Source: JAIOTH01 sp964639335 (GTDB taxonomy: Bacteria > Patescibacteriota > Patescibacteriia > UBA1558 > S5-K13). Taken from it: DNA of 39,072 nucleotides. The notes below the pieces were generated by a model, which did no database searches, was not told where the DNA came from, and saw only the letters and a list, made by a program, of their open reading frames with translations. This document shows, piece by piece, positions 38,182-39,072 of this stretch. Position numbers and translations under genes: made by a program. Every line of letters begins with the position of its first letter. The stretch's first letter is position 1. The stretch lies in NCBI GenBank assembly GCA_964639335.1, contig CAZXCJ010000006.1:1-39072 (forward strand), read 5' to 3'.

Positions 38182-39072
38182 CTAATTTTGTTTTTGGCTG
38201 CTTAAACATCCGGCAATAATTAACCAAAAAATTATGGTCAAATCATTTTTAAAATATGGCACTTCTACAATTCCCTGAATTATTATTGCTAAAAAAGCTA
38301 TCAGCAAAACTAGATATTCCTTAGAACTTGAAACTTTATAACTTTCAACTAATTTTATAATTAATAAAACGCTTAGCCAAATAAAGCCCATTAAACCAAA
38401 TATACCTAAACTTACCCAAAAATTTAAAAATATATTATGTGGATATAAAAATATTTCTATATAATCAGTTTGATGATAGGGCTCAATTTTCTCTTTATAA
38501 CCAGACAAGCCTGCCCCCAAAATTGGATAATCCTTTAAATATTCAATTGTCTCTGACCACATCTGTCGCCTTACTTGACCAGACAAATCTTGTAATAATA
38601 TTTTTTGAGTAAGAGTATACCCCTTAGTATTTGGCTCATCAATATCATTTGGGGCTTTAGTTAAAAAGGGTATGCTAATGGCTATAATTAATATTAAAAA
38701 GGAAATTGTTTTTATAAATCCTTTGGACTTAATTAATCTAAATAAAATAAATAAAATTAAGCCGGCGATAATAGCAATTAGGGCCGATTCTGAACGCGCC
38801 CAATAAATTACTATTACAGCTAAAATTAAACTAAGAATATTAAAAATCCTTAGCCAAATTTTTCCCCGCAAACGGGGTCCCACTTTGCGGTGATTATCTT
38901 TAAGTAAATTTATAAAACTTAAGAAAAATATTGGCAATAAAATCAAACCATTGGCGTTTGGATAGCCAAAAAATGTCGTCACCCGTCCCTGTTCTAAAAT
39001 ATTAGTGGTATTGAAAATAAAATTGCCACTTAATTTCTGAAATAAGGCCACAACAAAAATTAAAAATACTAA
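38182..39072 (-). CDS. O-antigen ligase/polymerase-type protein, 5' end outside window
   Basis: The last 296 or so codons of a polytopic membrane protein. The frame stays open to the window edge, so the GTG at 39051 is not the true start. The Wzy_C signature YPHNIFLNFWVSLGIFGLMG lies near the C-terminus, with about seven membrane segments visible. Predicted lipid-linked polysaccharide ligase or polymerase. A GC-rich palindrome (38864-38892) is translated in frame as KVGPRLRGK within a cytosolic or outer loop. Same family as 8603-9892. Confidence 0.85.
   Translation of the reverse strand, partial: LVFLIFVVALFQKLSGNFIFNTTNILEQGRVTTFFGYPNANGLILLPIFFLSFINLLKDNHRKVGPRLRGKIWLRIFNILSLILAVIVIYWARSESALIAIIAGLILFILFRLIKSKGFIKTISFLILIIAISIPFLTKAPNDIDEPNTKGYTLTQKILLQDLSGQVRRQMWSETIEYLKDYPILGAGLSGYKEKIEPYHQTDYIEIFLYPHNIFLNFWVSLGIFGLMGFIWLSVLLIIKLVESYKVSSSKEYLVLLIAFLAIIIQGIVEVPYFKNDLTIIFWLIIAGCLSSQKQN
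38864..38892. repeat. GC-rich palindrome inside a coding region
   Basis: CCCCGCAAACGGGGTCCC and onward to TTGCGG, homologous to 36074-36103, inside the ligase reading frame without disturbing it. Confidence 0.75.

Noticed and set aside
1..39072. UGA recoding as in Gracilibacteria or Absconditabacteria
   Set aside because: TGA ends a gene at 23114 at the expected place and Trp is written TGG throughout the recognised proteins.

Overview
The window is AT-rich (intergenic DNA especially) and looks like a chromosome segment of a Candidate Phyla Radiation (Patescibacteria) bacterium. The evidence is the mix of short lysine- and isoleucine-rich proteins of unknown function, many small zinc-ribbon proteins, secreted proteins ending in RLKGKLLLQV...WYVDFDGKR repeats, surface proteins with FG-GAP or Ig-like modules, O-antigen-ligase-type polymerases, and almost no biosynthetic genes. 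TGA is read here as an ordinary stop. The lineage is inferred from gene content; no rRNA gene is present to confirm it.

Layout. 1-6000: a minus-strand module of five closely spaced genes (PIN-like nuclease with zinc ribbon, exported trypsin-like protease, two small unknowns, PD-(D/E)XK-like nuclease) ends at a strong terminator. Next come a Cys-rich membrane protein and two 93-bp copies of a terminator-bearing repeat. 6000-6900: tRNA-His and tRNA-Arg, two decayed tRNA-Arg half copies and an inverted-repeat element. 6900-9900: a zinc-ribbon protein, an ArsR/SdpI pair with a clear operator, a small orphan gene and an O-antigen ligase. 9900-16200: nucleotidyltransferase-like protein, uvrA, a conserved unknown and a membrane protein. 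16300-18500: a plus-strand sigma factor / membrane protein / exported protein unit. 18500-24500: glutamate dehydrogenase, thioredoxin, a Hef/FANCM-type helicase, two small autonomous plus-strand genes, class II aldolase and a small membrane protein. 24500-28500: two large surface proteins. 28500-32900: an exonuclease-WYL fusion and a UvrD-type helicase, separated and followed by long spacers holding what look like unannotated structured RNAs and an attenuator-like leader. 32900-39072: small hypotheticals, a hydrolase, a DUF523 protein, GIY-YIG genes (one broken) around tRNA-Ser, a lysozyme-like surface protein and the 3' part of a second O-antigen ligase.

The most unusual material is not protein coding. 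(1) Many spacers carry degenerate tandem repeats with a 7-nt (once 8-nt) period, each unit usually holding TAA, TAG or TGA on one strand, so that stops fall in all three frames; several sit on the 3' ends of genes. (2) At least three inverted-repeat elements are bounded by GTCAA, and one end supplies the -35 box of the adjacent minus-strand promoter. (3) Two spacers start with the same promoter-proximal leader (an AGGAGGA Shine-Dalgarno and a TTG mini-ORF) and then fold into hairpins with no convincing gene. (4) GC-rich palindromes are scattered between genes, inside tRNA remnants and once inside a coding region.

DNA repair genes (uvrA, UvrD-type helicase, Hef-like helicase, exonuclease) are dispersed rather than in one operon. 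The envelope genes (two O-antigen ligases, a lysozyme-like protein, Ig/FG-GAP proteins) fit an organism that invests in its cell surface.
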